Shown piece by piece: positions 44,247 to 53,810 of a stretch of 64,000 bases of DNA. Every line of letters starts with the position of its first letter. The first letter of the stretch is position 1. A model generated the notes under the pieces. That model was not told where the DNA came from. It made no database searches and saw only the letters and a program-made list of their open reading frames with translations. The stretch is from Rhodocyclaceae bacterium (lineage in GTDB: Bacteria; Pseudomonadota; Gammaproteobacteria; Burkholderiales; Rhodocyclaceae), in contig WBUF01000003.1 of NCBI GenBank assembly GCA_008933825.1, positions 62,001 through 126,000 on the forward strand. Reading direction: 5' to 3'. Position numbers and translations under genes: made by a program.

Positions 44247-46003
44247 GACGCCTGCCCTTGCATCGCTGTCGTGGTGTCAGGCGCTTTGCTGACTGAATCC
44301 GTCGGTTGCACCGCAAGATCCCAGTGCTTCTTAAGTACGCCGACAAGGCGCTTCTGCCGATCAATCAGCAGTGCTGGTGTCCACGAGCCTTCCGACCGCA
44401 CTTCCTGCGTTAGCACGAACGGTGATGCGGTGCCCTTGCCTCTGAAGTAGGCGTCCTTCTTCTTGGCAAAGTCGTAGTTGCTGGCAGACGAGTTCTTGTT
44501 CCTGTCCAGCGGAACCAAGTTGGCCAGACGGTGCGTCCAGCCATCGCGCTCGTCTTCGTCCGGGAACCACTTGATCCAGTCCGAACCGTCTGGTGGTGTT
44601 TGCGGCAGGACGTGTTCCAGAGACACGGCATCTTGGAGCTGCACGCCGGGGGCGCGCACCAAGGACTCAAGGCGCAATACCAGCGCCATCCGGGCCTTGG
44701 GCAGATCGTCGTACACGTCGCCATCGAGTGCCGCAACGAACTTGCGCTTTTGCGGGTCTGTGAGGGCGAGCGTGGTAAGCGCGGCCAGATCTCCCTTGAA
44801 GGTCTCCGGTTCGATTTCTTTGGTGAGCGCAGCGTAGGTTTCGATGCGCTCGTTGATGCCGACCTTGGTGACCAGCAGGAAATAGGTCAGGCGTTCAAGT
44901 GACTGGAAAAACTCTGCGAGCAGTTTGGGTTGCTGCCGAAAACGCTTGAAGTAGACCAGTGCCGGTGGCACCCAGTCCTTGAAGTCCACACGGTTGAGCC
45001 AAGACAGGTGCTCGTTAATCGTCTCGGCGTGCTCTGTGGCTTCAAAATCGGCATCGCGCACGAAGTCCCACACCTCGGCGTAGGGTTTGATGACCTTGTC
45101 GACGAGGTCGATGGGGGTCTTGTACTCGGTGACGTGCTCCTGAAACTCCTTGACCAGGATGTACTTCTGCTTCTTCTTGGCGTAGATGCTGCGGATGTGA
45201 CCAAACAGGTCACCGAAGGCGTCGCGGCCCAGCGAGCTTTCGATCCGGCTCCACTCTTTGGCGTAGGCGCGGCTCTTGACGTCGCCTGCCGTGGTGCGGA
45301 TCAGGCCCAGCACCTGCGCCTTGATGATGTCGATAGGGGCGAGGTCGAGCCCCCGATTGTTGAGTACGGAGAAGATGCGGTAGGCGGCTTCGAGGTCGGG
45401 CGTGGAGATGACAACCAGCGAGCAGTCGTTGGCGAGGAACTGCCACAGAGCAATCAGTTCGGCGGGTGGCAGCGCCTTGGCCTTTTCAAGCAGCAACGTG
45501 GCGTTTTCGCGGTAACGCAGACGGCTGTCTTCCAGCTTTTCGGTGCTTGCGACCAACTGCGCGATGCCACCCGGCTCCTGGATATTGGTGCGGAAGAAGT
45601 CGGCATCTTCCTCGCGGGCGGTCAGGCGGTACTCGTTTTTCTCGCCAAGGCTGACTTTGCCCTTCTTGTAGAGGAAGTCGGTGATGTCGTCTGCCGCATC
45701 CGGCATCACGGTGCGCAACACGGCGAACAGCATCGTGAGCGTGGACAGGCGCTGCTGGCCGTCGACTACCGATGACTTCGGGTCCCGGTCGTTCTTGATC
45801 AGAACGATGCTGCCCAAGAAGTATTGGCTGCTGGCTCCGGAGACACGCGCGTCCTGCATCGCCGAATACAGATCATCGAACAGCTCTGTGGCCTGTTCGG
45901 TAGTCCACGCGTAGGGGCGCTGGTAGTCCGGGATCTCGAACTGGTAGCTGCCTTCGAAGATCTCACGGATCAGTTTGTCGTGGGCTTCAAGTGTCTTTGC
46001 CAT
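44243..46003 (-). CDS. DUF262 / DUF1524 (GmrSD-like) protein
   Basis: A 586-residue protein. N-terminal DUF262 with the ParB-like motif IPDYQRPYAWT and VVDGQQRLSTLTML; C-terminal DUF1524-type HNH region with EHVLPQTP and LANLVPLDRNKNSSASNYDF. Proteins of this architecture include GmrSD-type nucleases that restrict modified DNA, where DUF262 hydrolyses nucleotides. It is embedded between the helicase and hsdM, with an ATGA overlap, so it is part of the same operon. Target is unknown. Confidence 0.87.
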   Translation of the reverse strand: MAKTLEAHDKLIREIFEGSYQFEIPDYQRPYAWTTEQATELFDDLYSAMQDARVSGASSQYFLGSIVLIKNDRDPKSSVVDGQQRLSTLTMLFAVLRTVMPDAADDITDFLYKKGKVSLGEKNEYRLTAREEDADFFRTNIQEPGGIAQLVASTEKLEDSRLRYRENATLLLEKAKALPPAELIALWQFLANDCSLVVISTPDLEAAYRIFSVLNNRGLDLAPIDIIKAQVLGLIRTTAGDVKSRAYAKEWSRIESSLGRDAFGDLFGHIRSIYAKKKQKYILVKEFQEHVTEYKTPIDLVDKVIKPYAEVWDFVRDADFEATEHAETINEHLSWLNRVDFKDWVPPALVYFKRFRQQPKLLAEFFQSLERLTYFLLVTKVGINERIETYAALTKEIEPETFKGDLAALTTLALTDPQKRKFVAALDGDVYDDLPKARMALVLRLESLVRAPGVQLQDAVSLEHVLPQTPPDGSDWIKWFPDEDERDGWTHRLANLVPLDRNKNSSASNYDFAKKKDAYFRGKGTASPFVLTQEVRSEGSWTPALLIDRQKRLVGVLKKHWDLAVQPTDSVSKAPDTTTAMQGQAS

Positions 46004-46040
46004 TGTGTTTTTCTTTCCCTTTTGCGTACGCCGGGTCCGC

Positions 46041-49000
46041 TCAACTCATCTTGGTTATTGTTTCGGGCCGAACTATTTCTATGACCTGGAACGTCTTGGA
46101 TGCGCTTCCCGCAAGGTGAAGCACTACCTCGTCGCCTATGACAGCCCCGAGTATTGCCTGTGCCAGAGGGCGGCTTTCATTCACAATCCCGTTGGCAAAG
46201 TCGTCTTTACCTCTGGTGATCTGGACAGTCATTACGTCGTTAGGACGAGCAAGATCGATGTATCGAACTACGTCACCTACCTCGATTTCGAGGTCATCTT
46301 CTGTGTCGATCAGTACAGAGCTAACCGCTTCTCGCTCCCTCTCAGCTTGAACAGTGTTCGCAACCGATTCAATCTGCTGAGTCACCCGGGCAGTGAGTTG
46401 TCCAGCACCTTGTCCTTCTTCGATCCAGGCGTCTCCTGATGTGTGCTCTGGCTTCCAGCTCTCGCGCAAATACTCAAGGAAGTTGATGAGCTTCTCGGTT
46501 TCTTGTCGTGGAGTGCGGAACCAGTCCGTTGACCAGATGCGCCAAATGCGACCACGCCAGCCAAGAGCCTCAAGGATCTCTTGACGGATGCGGTCACGAT
46601 CGCGAACTGACAAAGCAGAGTGGTAGGTTGCTCCGTCGCATTCGATTGCTGCCAGATACGATCCTGGCGCGTCTGGATGCTTGACGGCGATGTCAATGCG
46701 GTATCCCGCCACACCGAGCTGAGGGGTGACTTCATAGCCACGCATCTTGAGCATGTCCATGACGGAGATCTCGAAATCACTGTCTGGTTCGCGGTCTGTT
46801 TCCTCGATGGTCGGCAACGAGCCTGTGCGGGCGTACTCGAGGTAATTGCGCAGCGCCTTGGTGCCGTCCGGAGTAGTGCCATCCATCACGATGTCTTCGG
46901 GACGAAGAGATGTGTACAGGGCGATTGACTTCTTGGCGCGGGTGAACAGCACGTTCAGTCGACGCCAGCCGCCTTGCCGACTGATGGGGCCAAAGTTCTG
47001 ACGAACAGCACTGGACCCTGGTGGCTTGCCAAAAGTCGTTGAGATGATGATGGCGTCGCGTTCATCACCTTGTACGTTTTCCAGGTTCTTGATGAACAAG
47101 GGCTGACCCTCGGACGCCCAATGGTCTCGGTAGGAGTCAGCCCCGCGAACCGATCTCAGTCGCTCTTCCAGCAGTTCTGCGATCAAGTCACGCTGCTTAA
47201 TGTTCAACGTGACGACGCCAAGTGACTCATTGGGGCGTGTTGCTATGTGCTCAGCGACCGCATCTACGACCCGCTTAGCTTCGCGCAGATTAGTTTGGTT
47301 TTCATAGATGGCGTCGGCCAAGTAGACGGCACGCACCCCGAGCTTGCCCCCCTGACCATACGGTGAAGGGAAGATCACCAAATTGCCACGGTAGAAGCTA
47401 TGGTTTGAAAAAGCGATCAACGAATGATGCTGTGAGCGGTAATGCCAGCGCAGGGAGCGAGTCGGCCTGAAATGCGATGAGCAGACATCCAGAATGCTCT
47501 CGGCATCCGTAGTGGTGAAGTGATCGTCACCACCGTCAACGTCCTGGGTCATCCGGGAGAAGAACGACGTCGGGGGTAACTGCTTCGGATCACCAACCAC
47601 CACCAATTGACCACCACGGGCGACCGAGCCGATAGCCTCCTCGGGCTTCAACTGGGATGCTTCGTCCATGATGACAAGGTCAAACTTGATGACCCCTGGA
47701 GCCAGATACTGCGCCACGGCTTGAGGTCCCATCATGAAGCAGGGCTTGAGCGCCTGAATTGACCCACCGGCTCGGGTAAGAATTTTCCGAACAGGCATGC
47801 GTGGGCGTTGCTGAGGCATGAGGTAGTTCAGGAGAACCATCTCAGTCCGATCATCGACGCGAGCACCGTTCCTGCCGGGAGGCGGAGAGGCCTTGCGAGT
47901 GCATTCGTAGGCGATTGCCTTGCCACGCAGAGCAATAATCTCCTTGTCCAGTCGTTTGAACTCGTCGCGGATCTGGTTGTGCTTGAGGCCAGTAAAGCGC
48001 CCAAGCTGGGGGATGTTGCGGAAGGCTTCCCGAGTGATCGTGCTGTAGGTGCAATAGGCGTAGGCGTCTGACAGCTCATCAGGTTTGATGCGCTTTCTCT
48101 CAAGAAGCTCGACGAACTCAGGCAAGGCCAGCTCGTTGGCCTCCTTGCGGCGGGTCAGATACAGCGACCAAGGAATCAGAAGGTCCTGATCCTCGACTGC
48201 CTTTTGAACTGCGCCATGCAGGGCGCTGACAAAAAGCTCCAAGTCCTCGTCTGCAGGTGTGCCCGTCCAGGTTTCCAGTTCAAACTTCCCGAACTGAGAC
48301 AGAGCATTGCTCAGGCTCTCAACCTGCTGCAGTCCCGTGTGGACGGGTTCCAGTGCGGCAGCCAGGGTGCGGCAGGCTTCAATCGGATGCCCGGTGCGCA
48401 GCTTGTACTTGACCTGTGGAGACAAATTGAGACCGTCGATGCTTTGACCGAAGGACAGCGCCTCGATAGCGGTCGAGCAGTCCGTATCCACGCCCATATA
48501 GAGATCGCCGAGGAGCGACTTGATGCGGGCATTGGCCTGAATCTGTGACTTCAGCGACGAACGCTCCAGGGCTGCATCGCATCCGGCGATCACTTGGCCG
48601 AATGTCGCCTGGCTGCGAACCTCCAACTCAAGCCATTCGAATTGGTCTTTGAGGGCTTCTATGAATTCATTAGTCTTCTCCAACACCTTATCGAGAAGAT
48701 TGCTGCCACCGAATTCAGAGAGGCGTTTAAGCTTTGCGTTGATGTCTTTGACTGCTGCGATTGCGGTCGTGATCTCCATCTTGACCGTCGAGAATTCGCG
48801 GCGCAGGGCTCGGGCTTGGTCGGCGGTGAAGCTGACTGGGTCGATCAGAACGGCTTGGATATCTTCTGAGGCGACTTTGATGCCCCGATTCCACTTCGCG
48901 AGCGCAAGGTATCCATCCAATGGGGATGGGGTAGCTGGCGCGGGAAAACCGAGGAACTGCGTCCAGGTCGGAGAGGACTTCCACTGTTCTTTGAGACCGG

Positions 49001-51485
49001 TCAGCTTGACGATTTGTTCGAGCTGCTCCAGCCGCTTTTGGCCAGGCATTTTGCGCTTGGTGCGTTGGAGTGCCTTGTGCAGTCCTACCGCCTTGCGCCA
49101 TCGACCTTGGAAGATGCGGTACCACGCATCGCCTTCTCGCAGGGTCAGGATGGCTTGCTTGATATCTCCTTCATGCGGCAAGGTATCCACATAGAGTGAG
49201 TCCCCGAGTTCTTTTTCAAGACCGGTCCACTCTCCTTGGAGGGCAAGCAACTGATCAAGAGCCTGGACCGCGCCATCGCGAGTCAGTCCAGGGGTCTGGA
49301 GGTGGAAGTGCTCCTCTGGGGCATCCAGCACGAGATTGGTAAAACTGAGCAACTGCTCCAGCTTCTGCGTCGATCCGTTGTAAGGGATCTTCTTCTCGCC
49401 CAGGAATATCACCAAGTTGGTGTTTGCCGTCAAAAGCTTGCCTGCCGTCTCAACCAGTTGTTGATGCAGGATGCGAAGCTCGTTAAGAGTGCCCAGCTCT
49501 GCGCCCAAGCTCCCCGCGATTCGTTGCAAGCCCTTTAGGCCGTCTGTCCCGGACTTCGTGACGCTAGATTCGAGCTTCAGCGCTGTGTTGACGGCCCCTT
49601 CAAGGCTGTGGAACTGTTCGACTTGTTTGGCGAAGGCGTCGAGTGCTTGAGCGGCTTTGGCTCCCGTCTCGTCGTCCTCAAAGAATCCTGGGATGAGGTG
49701 CAGCGGCAATTGCTGATTGGCAGTCTCAAGCAGGTTCTTCAGTATGGCAAGTTGCTCACCGCTGAACGCCAGAGAGAGGTTGTGGACACGGCCTCCGAGC
49801 ACTTGCGAGAAGTGCTTCGAGGCCTCTACCAAGCCCCGGCCCCACTCATCAGCTGTTTCAAAAAGCTGGGTTAGCTTGACTTCATCGCCAGGGATCAGGC
49901 GCTCAGGGTAGAAGCCCCAGAAGGTGCAGCTTGCGTCAAAGCCTCCGACCGACTTGTATTGGGACCCAAGGTATCCCAGGCAGTCCATGCGCCGACCGAA
50001 CTCGAATTCGGAAATTTGAGTTGCATCGCCGATACTGATCTGGCTGAGCATGCTCTCTTCGTTGCTCAAACCTTGGCGGTGCTTCTCGGCTCTCCACATG
50101 ATCTGATGAAGCGTCAAACCAAACGCGTTATGCGCGATGGAGTTGATCAGGTCTGTGTAGGCTTTGAGATCCTGGCGGTGAGCTTCCAGTTGCTGCTGCA
50201 GACGGGGAAGGTCATTGGGGTGGTTGGGCCTGAAGGTGGTTCGCTTAGAAATTTCCTCTAAGACTCGCTTCTTGTTGGTCTTGTTGCTGTGCAGCTCAAG
50301 AACAAACGGATCGAGGCCAGCCAATGACAAACGGTTTTTTACGACTTCAAGAGCCGCCAACTTCTCGGCAACGAAGAGCACCTTCTTGCCGTCAGCCAGG
50401 CAAGCAGCGATCAAGTTCGTGATGGTCTGAGACTTACCTGTTCCCGGGGGGCCTTCGATCACCAGGTTCTTCTTGAGTGACAAGACATCGATGAGGGCAC
50501 TGTGCTGAGAGCTGTCGGCGTCGTAGACCAGTGGGATGCTGGCACCAGGGCCTTCTTCCACCAGGTGTTCTTCGGCTAGGCTCAGTCCAGCTCCGCCGTC
50601 ATCTGCTCGTCCTTCGAACACCTCTCTGACAATGGGGTGGTCGATCAGTGAGTTCTCGTCGCCGTTCTCAGGCCATTTGGTGGGGTCCAGGTCGCGAACC
50701 AGCAGCATGTTGCTGAAGCTGAGCAAGCACAGGGAGACGCGGTGCTTGAGGGCGAATCCAGGCTGCTTTTTGATGATCGCATGAACCTCAGCAAAGTACC
50801 CGTTGACGTCAATCTGCTCCTCGGCAAGCTCGGGCAAAACCAAGCCGAAGTCGTTGCGCAGCTTCTCCCGTAGAGACAGGTTTTCCGAAATGTCGTCGCC
50901 TGTGTACTGGAGCGAGAACTGCTGGATGCCCGCGATCTCCTTCTTCTGCAGCGACACTGGGACACTGATCAAGGGCGCAGTGAACGTCTTATCGCTGTCA
51001 CGCTGGTCTGGGAACTCTAAGAATCCAAGCACCAAGAACAGCATGTTCGCGCCCGTTTCCTCAATAGCGAGCGTGGCCTCACGCTCGATCTTGCGGCAGT
51101 GCTTTGCGAGATCGTCCGGGTACATAAGTGATCGGACATTCGATTCATCCGAGCTCTCACCGACATCAGGGATGTCGTAGCTCGTTGAGATGCCTTGGGA
51201 CTTGGCCCATTCCCTCGGCTCTGGTCTTTGTAAGCGACCGTTGCGCTCCACCCAGTCCCCTCTGGATGGTTCTGGCAGTCCGAGAATGCTGATGCTGGCT
51301 TTGTTGTTTGCTTCGACCAGTCGCTGATAGATCGCTGCGGGATGACCCTCAATGAACTGAAGTGACTTGCCAGCAGTGTGCTTGAAGTTAATCAGGCGAT
51401 TTCGACCGGTGAGATCTAGTAGCTTGAGGCGTAACTGTTCAAGCGCAGAAGTCAGCGCGGAAGAGTCCAAGTTCACGGTTGTCAT
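46041..51485 (-). CDS. Giant DUF4011 SF1 helicase with PD-(D/E)XK nuclease and GreA-like C-terminus
   Basis: A 1814-residue protein. The start has the DUF4011 motif LLDLTGRNRLINF. SF1 helicase motifs: Walker A IEGPPGTGKSQTITNLIA (about residue 345), motif II VIMDEASQLKP (about 1330), GDPKQLPPTSFF, and the late VLFTRAKKSIALYTSL. Then a nuclease of DUF559/Vsr type: YRIDIAVKH ... AAIECDGATYH. The last 100 residues (VGDVVRYIDLARPNDVMTVQ, ESRPLAQAILGAVIGDEVVL) look like the GreA/GreB C-terminal domain. Proteins with a DUF4011 helicase and Vsr-like nuclease are reported in anti-phage defence; the GreA-like end hints at contact with RNA polymerase, an inference. Follows the WYL gene by 40 bp. Confidence 0.88.
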   Translation of the reverse strand: MTTVNLDSSALTSALEQLRLKLLDLTGRNRLINFKHTAGKSLQFIEGHPAAIYQRLVEANNKASISILGLPEPSRGDWVERNGRLQRPEPREWAKSQGISTSYDIPDVGESSDESNVRSLMYPDDLAKHCRKIEREATLAIEETGANMLFLVLGFLEFPDQRDSDKTFTAPLISVPVSLQKKEIAGIQQFSLQYTGDDISENLSLREKLRNDFGLVLPELAEEQIDVNGYFAEVHAIIKKQPGFALKHRVSLCLLSFSNMLLVRDLDPTKWPENGDENSLIDHPIVREVFEGRADDGGAGLSLAEEHLVEEGPGASIPLVYDADSSQHSALIDVLSLKKNLVIEGPPGTGKSQTITNLIAACLADGKKVLFVAEKLAALEVVKNRLSLAGLDPFVLELHSNKTNKKRVLEEISKRTTFRPNHPNDLPRLQQQLEAHRQDLKAYTDLINSIAHNAFGLTLHQIMWRAEKHRQGLSNEESMLSQISIGDATQISEFEFGRRMDCLGYLGSQYKSVGGFDASCTFWGFYPERLIPGDEVKLTQLFETADEWGRGLVEASKHFSQVLGGRVHNLSLAFSGEQLAILKNLLETANQQLPLHLIPGFFEDDETGAKAAQALDAFAKQVEQFHSLEGAVNTALKLESSVTKSGTDGLKGLQRIAGSLGAELGTLNELRILHQQLVETAGKLLTANTNLVIFLGEKKIPYNGSTQKLEQLLSFTNLVLDAPEEHFHLQTPGLTRDGAVQALDQLLALQGEWTGLEKELGDSLYVDTLPHEGDIKQAILTLREGDAWYRIFQGRWRKAVGLHKALQRTKRKMPGQKRLEQLEQIVKLTGLKEQWKSSPTWTQFLGFPAPATPSPLDGYLALAKWNRGIKVASEDIQAVLIDPVSFTADQARALRREFSTVKMEITTAIAAVKDINAKLKRLSEFGGSNLLDKVLEKTNEFIEALKDQFEWLELEVRSQATFGQVIAGCDAALERSSLKSQIQANARIKSLLGDLYMGVDTDCSTAIEALSFGQSIDGLNLSPQVKYKLRTGHPIEACRTLAAALEPVHTGLQQVESLSNALSQFGKFELETWTGTPADEDLELFVSALHGAVQKAVEDQDLLIPWSLYLTRRKEANELALPEFVELLERKRIKPDELSDAYAYCTYSTITREAFRNIPQLGRFTGLKHNQIRDEFKRLDKEIIALRGKAIAYECTRKASPPPGRNGARVDDRTEMVLLNYLMPQQRPRMPVRKILTRAGGSIQALKPCFMMGPQAVAQYLAPGVIKFDLVIMDEASQLKPEEAIGSVARGGQLVVVGDPKQLPPTSFFSRMTQDVDGGDDHFTTTDAESILDVCSSHFRPTRSLRWHYRSQHHSLIAFSNHSFYRGNLVIFPSPYGQGGKLGVRAVYLADAIYENQTNLREAKRVVDAVAEHIATRPNESLGVVTLNIKQRDLIAELLEERLRSVRGADSYRDHWASEGQPLFIKNLENVQGDERDAIIISTTFGKPPGSSAVRQNFGPISRQGGWRRLNVLFTRAKKSIALYTSLRPEDIVMDGTTPDGTKALRNYLEYARTGSLPTIEETDREPDSDFEISVMDMLKMRGYEVTPQLGVAGYRIDIAVKHPDAPGSYLAAIECDGATYHSALSVRDRDRIRQEILEALGWRGRIWRIWSTDWFRTPRQETEKLINFLEYLRESWKPEHTSGDAWIEEGQGAGQLTARVTQQIESVANTVQAEREREAVSSVLIDTEDDLEIEVGDVVRYIDLARPNDVMTVQITRGKDDFANGIVNESRPLAQAILGAVIGDEVVLHLAGSASKTFQVIEIVRPETITKMS

Positions 51486-51525
51486 TGTTTTTCCCTTGAC
51501 CGAAACGAACGAATTGCGTCGCCCA

Positions 51526-52440
51526 TCAGTCAGCCTCCGCTTCTACTAATTTTTGTTCTTGCGATTTATAGCCAGGTGCCAAAATCGCATTCTTGACTCC
51601 ATAAATTGCCAAGTGGTCTTTGAGCCATAACCGGTACTCCGGTCCGCGCAGGCAATGATCGGGCGAACAGTCGACACTCCATTTGCGCAGGATGTATCCA
51701 GCCGTGGCAGCGCGCAGCTTCATCCGCAGCACGCCGTCGCGCATGCCGTAATCCATTTCGGTGATCTCCGGTCGGGGCTGATCCGGGTGCGGCACCAACT
51801 CCAGTTCGACGATCCGCGTCCACTGGATGTCTTGATCGCTCAGCTCATGGGCTGCAACTGGCTGCCCCTTGAGCACGACAGGGTTCTTGATCCGGGTGAT
51901 GACGAAATCCCGGAACTCCTGAGACTTCCGGTCAAAGGCGCGGACATGCCAGCGCAGGCCGTTGTCGATCAGCGCAAAGGGGACGACTTCCCGCTCAGTA
52001 CAGCCGCTAGATATTGAGTAGTACTCGACGCGGAGCGGACACCCCTGATGGATCGCCCGGGTCACGCTGGCCAGCACATCGAGATCCGGGTGTGTAAGCC
52101 GTGAGGGGCTTTCGCTGGCCACCCACGCCTTGAGCCGTACCGGCTCGCCATCGCCAAAGCCCTGCGTTAGCCAAGAAAGCACTCGATCAGGAGGTGAGTC
52201 GAAGACAGGACGGAAATCTGGCCCGAGGACGTAGGACTTGCCCTTCGAGTCGTAATCAATGTTGCCCGGCGCCAACTCCTTGTAAAGGGCAAGGTCCCGA
52301 GTTGCAGCGGCTGACTGGATGCCAAAACGCGCAACCAGATCCTGGCGACGAATCTCCCCGATGAAGCGCACACGCAACTCCACGAAGGCGAGTCGGTCGC
52401 GCTGGGGCTGTGTTAAATCAGTGAGTCGTTCGTTCGACAT
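51526..52440 (-). CDS. WYL-domain transcriptional regulator (CapW/BrxR-like)
   Basis: A 304-residue regulator. Winged-helix N-terminus (RQDLVARFGIQSAAATRDLA), WYL core in the middle (LRVEYYSISSGCTEREVVPF, ALIDNGLRWHVRAFDRKSQE), and a C-terminal extension (about 220-304). CapW/BrxR proteins repress defence operons and respond to an unknown ligand, perhaps during infection. First gene of the leftward island, with a good promoter upstream. Confidence 0.9.
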   Translation of the reverse strand: MSNERLTDLTQPQRDRLAFVELRVRFIGEIRRQDLVARFGIQSAAATRDLALYKELAPGNIDYDSKGKSYVLGPDFRPVFDSPPDRVLSWLTQGFGDGEPVRLKAWVASESPSRLTHPDLDVLASVTRAIHQGCPLRVEYYSISSGCTEREVVPFALIDNGLRWHVRAFDRKSQEFRDFVITRIKNPVVLKGQPVAAHELSDQDIQWTRIVELELVPHPDQPRPEITEMDYGMRDGVLRMKLRAATAGYILRKWSVDCSPDHCLRGPEYRLWLKDHLAIYGVKNAILAPGYKSQEQKLVEAEAD

Positions 52441-52489
52441 CCTGCTTGCTCATGTGGGTTAGCGAAGGCGCTTGCGAGTCATTGCGGAA

Positions 52490-52519
52490 AGTATATGGGA
52501 TGTTCTACAATGTGTCCAA
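52490..52519 (-). promoter_or_regulatory. Leftward sigma70-type promoter of the defence operon
   Basis: On the minus strand: TTGGAC (52514-52519), 18-bp spacer, TATACT (52490-52495). It lies about 50 bp before the WYL start and is divergent from the HD gene. No clear long dyad for the WYL protein was found. Confidence 0.6.
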
Positions 52520-52605
52520 CGAATGAAATTGCATCACTATTACTACGCATGGTGATTACCACCAAAGGCATAGGGAACCGAGCAATCACGTAAGGGAGGC
52601 TGCAA

Positions 52606-53151
52606 ATGGACATCGAAAACCACGTCTCAGGCGTTTTCGTAAAGGCCGTGGCGTTCGCTTCGGACAAGCACCGAAACCAGCGGCGAAAAGATGCTGACGC
52701 GTCTCCCTACATCAATCACCCTATTGCATTGGCAAATGTGCTCGCCAATGAGGGGGGGATTACAGATACAGCCATCCTCTGCGCGGCCGTACTGCATGAC
52801 ACGATAGAAGACACCCAAACTACTCCGTTCGAGTTGGAGCAGGTTTTTGGGAAGGCGATTACCTCCATTGTCCTTGAGGTGACAGACGACAAGAGCTTGG
52901 ATAAAGCAACCCGCAAGCAGAAGCAGATTGAGCACGCGCCCCACATCTCTCGCGGAGCAAAACTGGTGAAGCTTGCGGACAAGATCTCCAACTTGCGCGA
53001 TATCTTGTCGTCACCTCCTGCAGACTGGCCGGCAGATCGCAAAAAGGCGTATTTCGAGTGGGCCTCAAAAGTTGTCGACGGTGTGCGTGGAACTCATCCA
53101 GAACTCGAAGCTGTGTTTGATGACCTCTGCTCACGTCATGCAGAACTTTAG
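52606..53151 (+). CDS. HD-domain hydrolase, MESH1/SpoT-like
   Basis: A 181-residue metal-dependent phosphohydrolase. RelA/SpoT-type HD features: YINHPIALANVLA (first His), CAAVLHDTIEDTQTT (HD and ED), VLEVTDDKSLDKATRK, and KLVKLADKISNLRD (final Asp). Single-domain proteins of this type (MESH1, small alarmone hydrolases) degrade ppGpp or NADPH. Ribosome site AAGGGAGG at 7-8 nt. Divergent from the WYL gene, so possibly linked to the defence island. Confidence 0.88.
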   Translation: MDIENHVSGVFVKAVAFASDKHRNQRRKDADASPYINHPIALANVLANEGGITDTAILCAAVLHDTIEDTQTTPFELEQVFGKAITSIVLEVTDDKSLDKATRKQKQIEHAPHISRGAKLVKLADKISNLRDILSSPPADWPADRKKAYFEWASKVVDGVRGTHPELEAVFDDLCSRHAEL

Positions 53152-53677
53152 CGATCGCTTAGCCATTGCGAAACATGGCGATCTGATCCGTCAGATTCTG
53201 GCGACCGTATTGGTTGTGCTTTCCTGCCAGGTGGCGCTGGCAAACGAAATTCAGGGGCGCGTAGTGGGCGTGAGCGATGGCGACACAATTACGGTTCTCG
53301 ATGCGAAGAATCAGCAGCACAAGGTACGCCTTGCCGGAATAGACGCCCCCGAGAAGTCACAGGCGTTTGGACAAGCATCGAAAAAGCGACTATCAGAGCT
53401 CGTTTTCGGAGAGGCTGTTGTTGTCGAGTGGCAGAAGTTAGATCGGTACGGACGAATTGTAGGAAAGGTATTGCTTGACGGCTCCGATGTCTGTCTTGAG
53501 CAAATCAGGAAAGGCATGGCTTGGCACTACAAAAAATATGCTGGAGGTCAGTCAGCAAACGATCGGCAAACATACGCAGCGGTTGAAGCCAATGCAAGAG
53601 AGGCTCAACTAGGCCTTTGGTTATATGCGAACCCAGACCCACCATGGGATTACCGTCATCGCGGACGATCGAAATGA
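53138..53677 (+). CDS. Secreted thermonuclease (staphylococcal nuclease family)
   Basis: A 179-residue Ca-dependent nuclease with a signal peptide (ILATVLVVLSCQVALANE). SNase motifs: VSDGDTITV, VRLAGIDAPEKSQ (Arg and Glu) and LDRYGRIVG (second Arg). ATG 53138 or 53120 are both possible; both overlap the HD gene's end. Exported nuclease of unknown role; likely coupled to the HD gene by overlap. Confidence 0.9.
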   Translation: MQNFSDRLAIAKHGDLIRQILATVLVVLSCQVALANEIQGRVVGVSDGDTITVLDAKNQQHKVRLAGIDAPEKSQAFGQASKKRLSELVFGEAVVVEWQKLDRYGRIVGKVLLDGSDVCLEQIRKGMAWHYKKYAGGQSANDRQTYAAVEANAREAQLGLWLYANPDPPWDYRHRGRSK

Positions 53678-53700
53678 CGAAAGCCATTGGTATACCTATG

Positions 53701-53729
53701 TTGTGAGCATGGTTCAATTACACTATTCT
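53701..53729 (+). promoter_or_regulatory. Promoter of chaperone-type operon
   Basis: TTGTGA (53701-53706), 17-bp spacer, TATTCT (53724-53729), about 80 bp before the GrpE-like start. It gives the operon its own transcription independent of the nuclease gene. No heat-shock (sigma32) consensus was seen here. Confidence 0.58.
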
Positions 53730-53810
53730 GTCGTACTTTGGCGGATGTTTTGTGGATGCATCGGGCAATTAATGGCGCTTTGCCGAGAAAGCAGCCTGCA
53801 AGGGGGATAA

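Noticed and set aside
43446-44450. Rightward 334-aa open frame opposite hsdM
   Set aside because: A shadow of the high-GC third positions of hsdM; composition is Arg/Val/Gln-rich with no domain.
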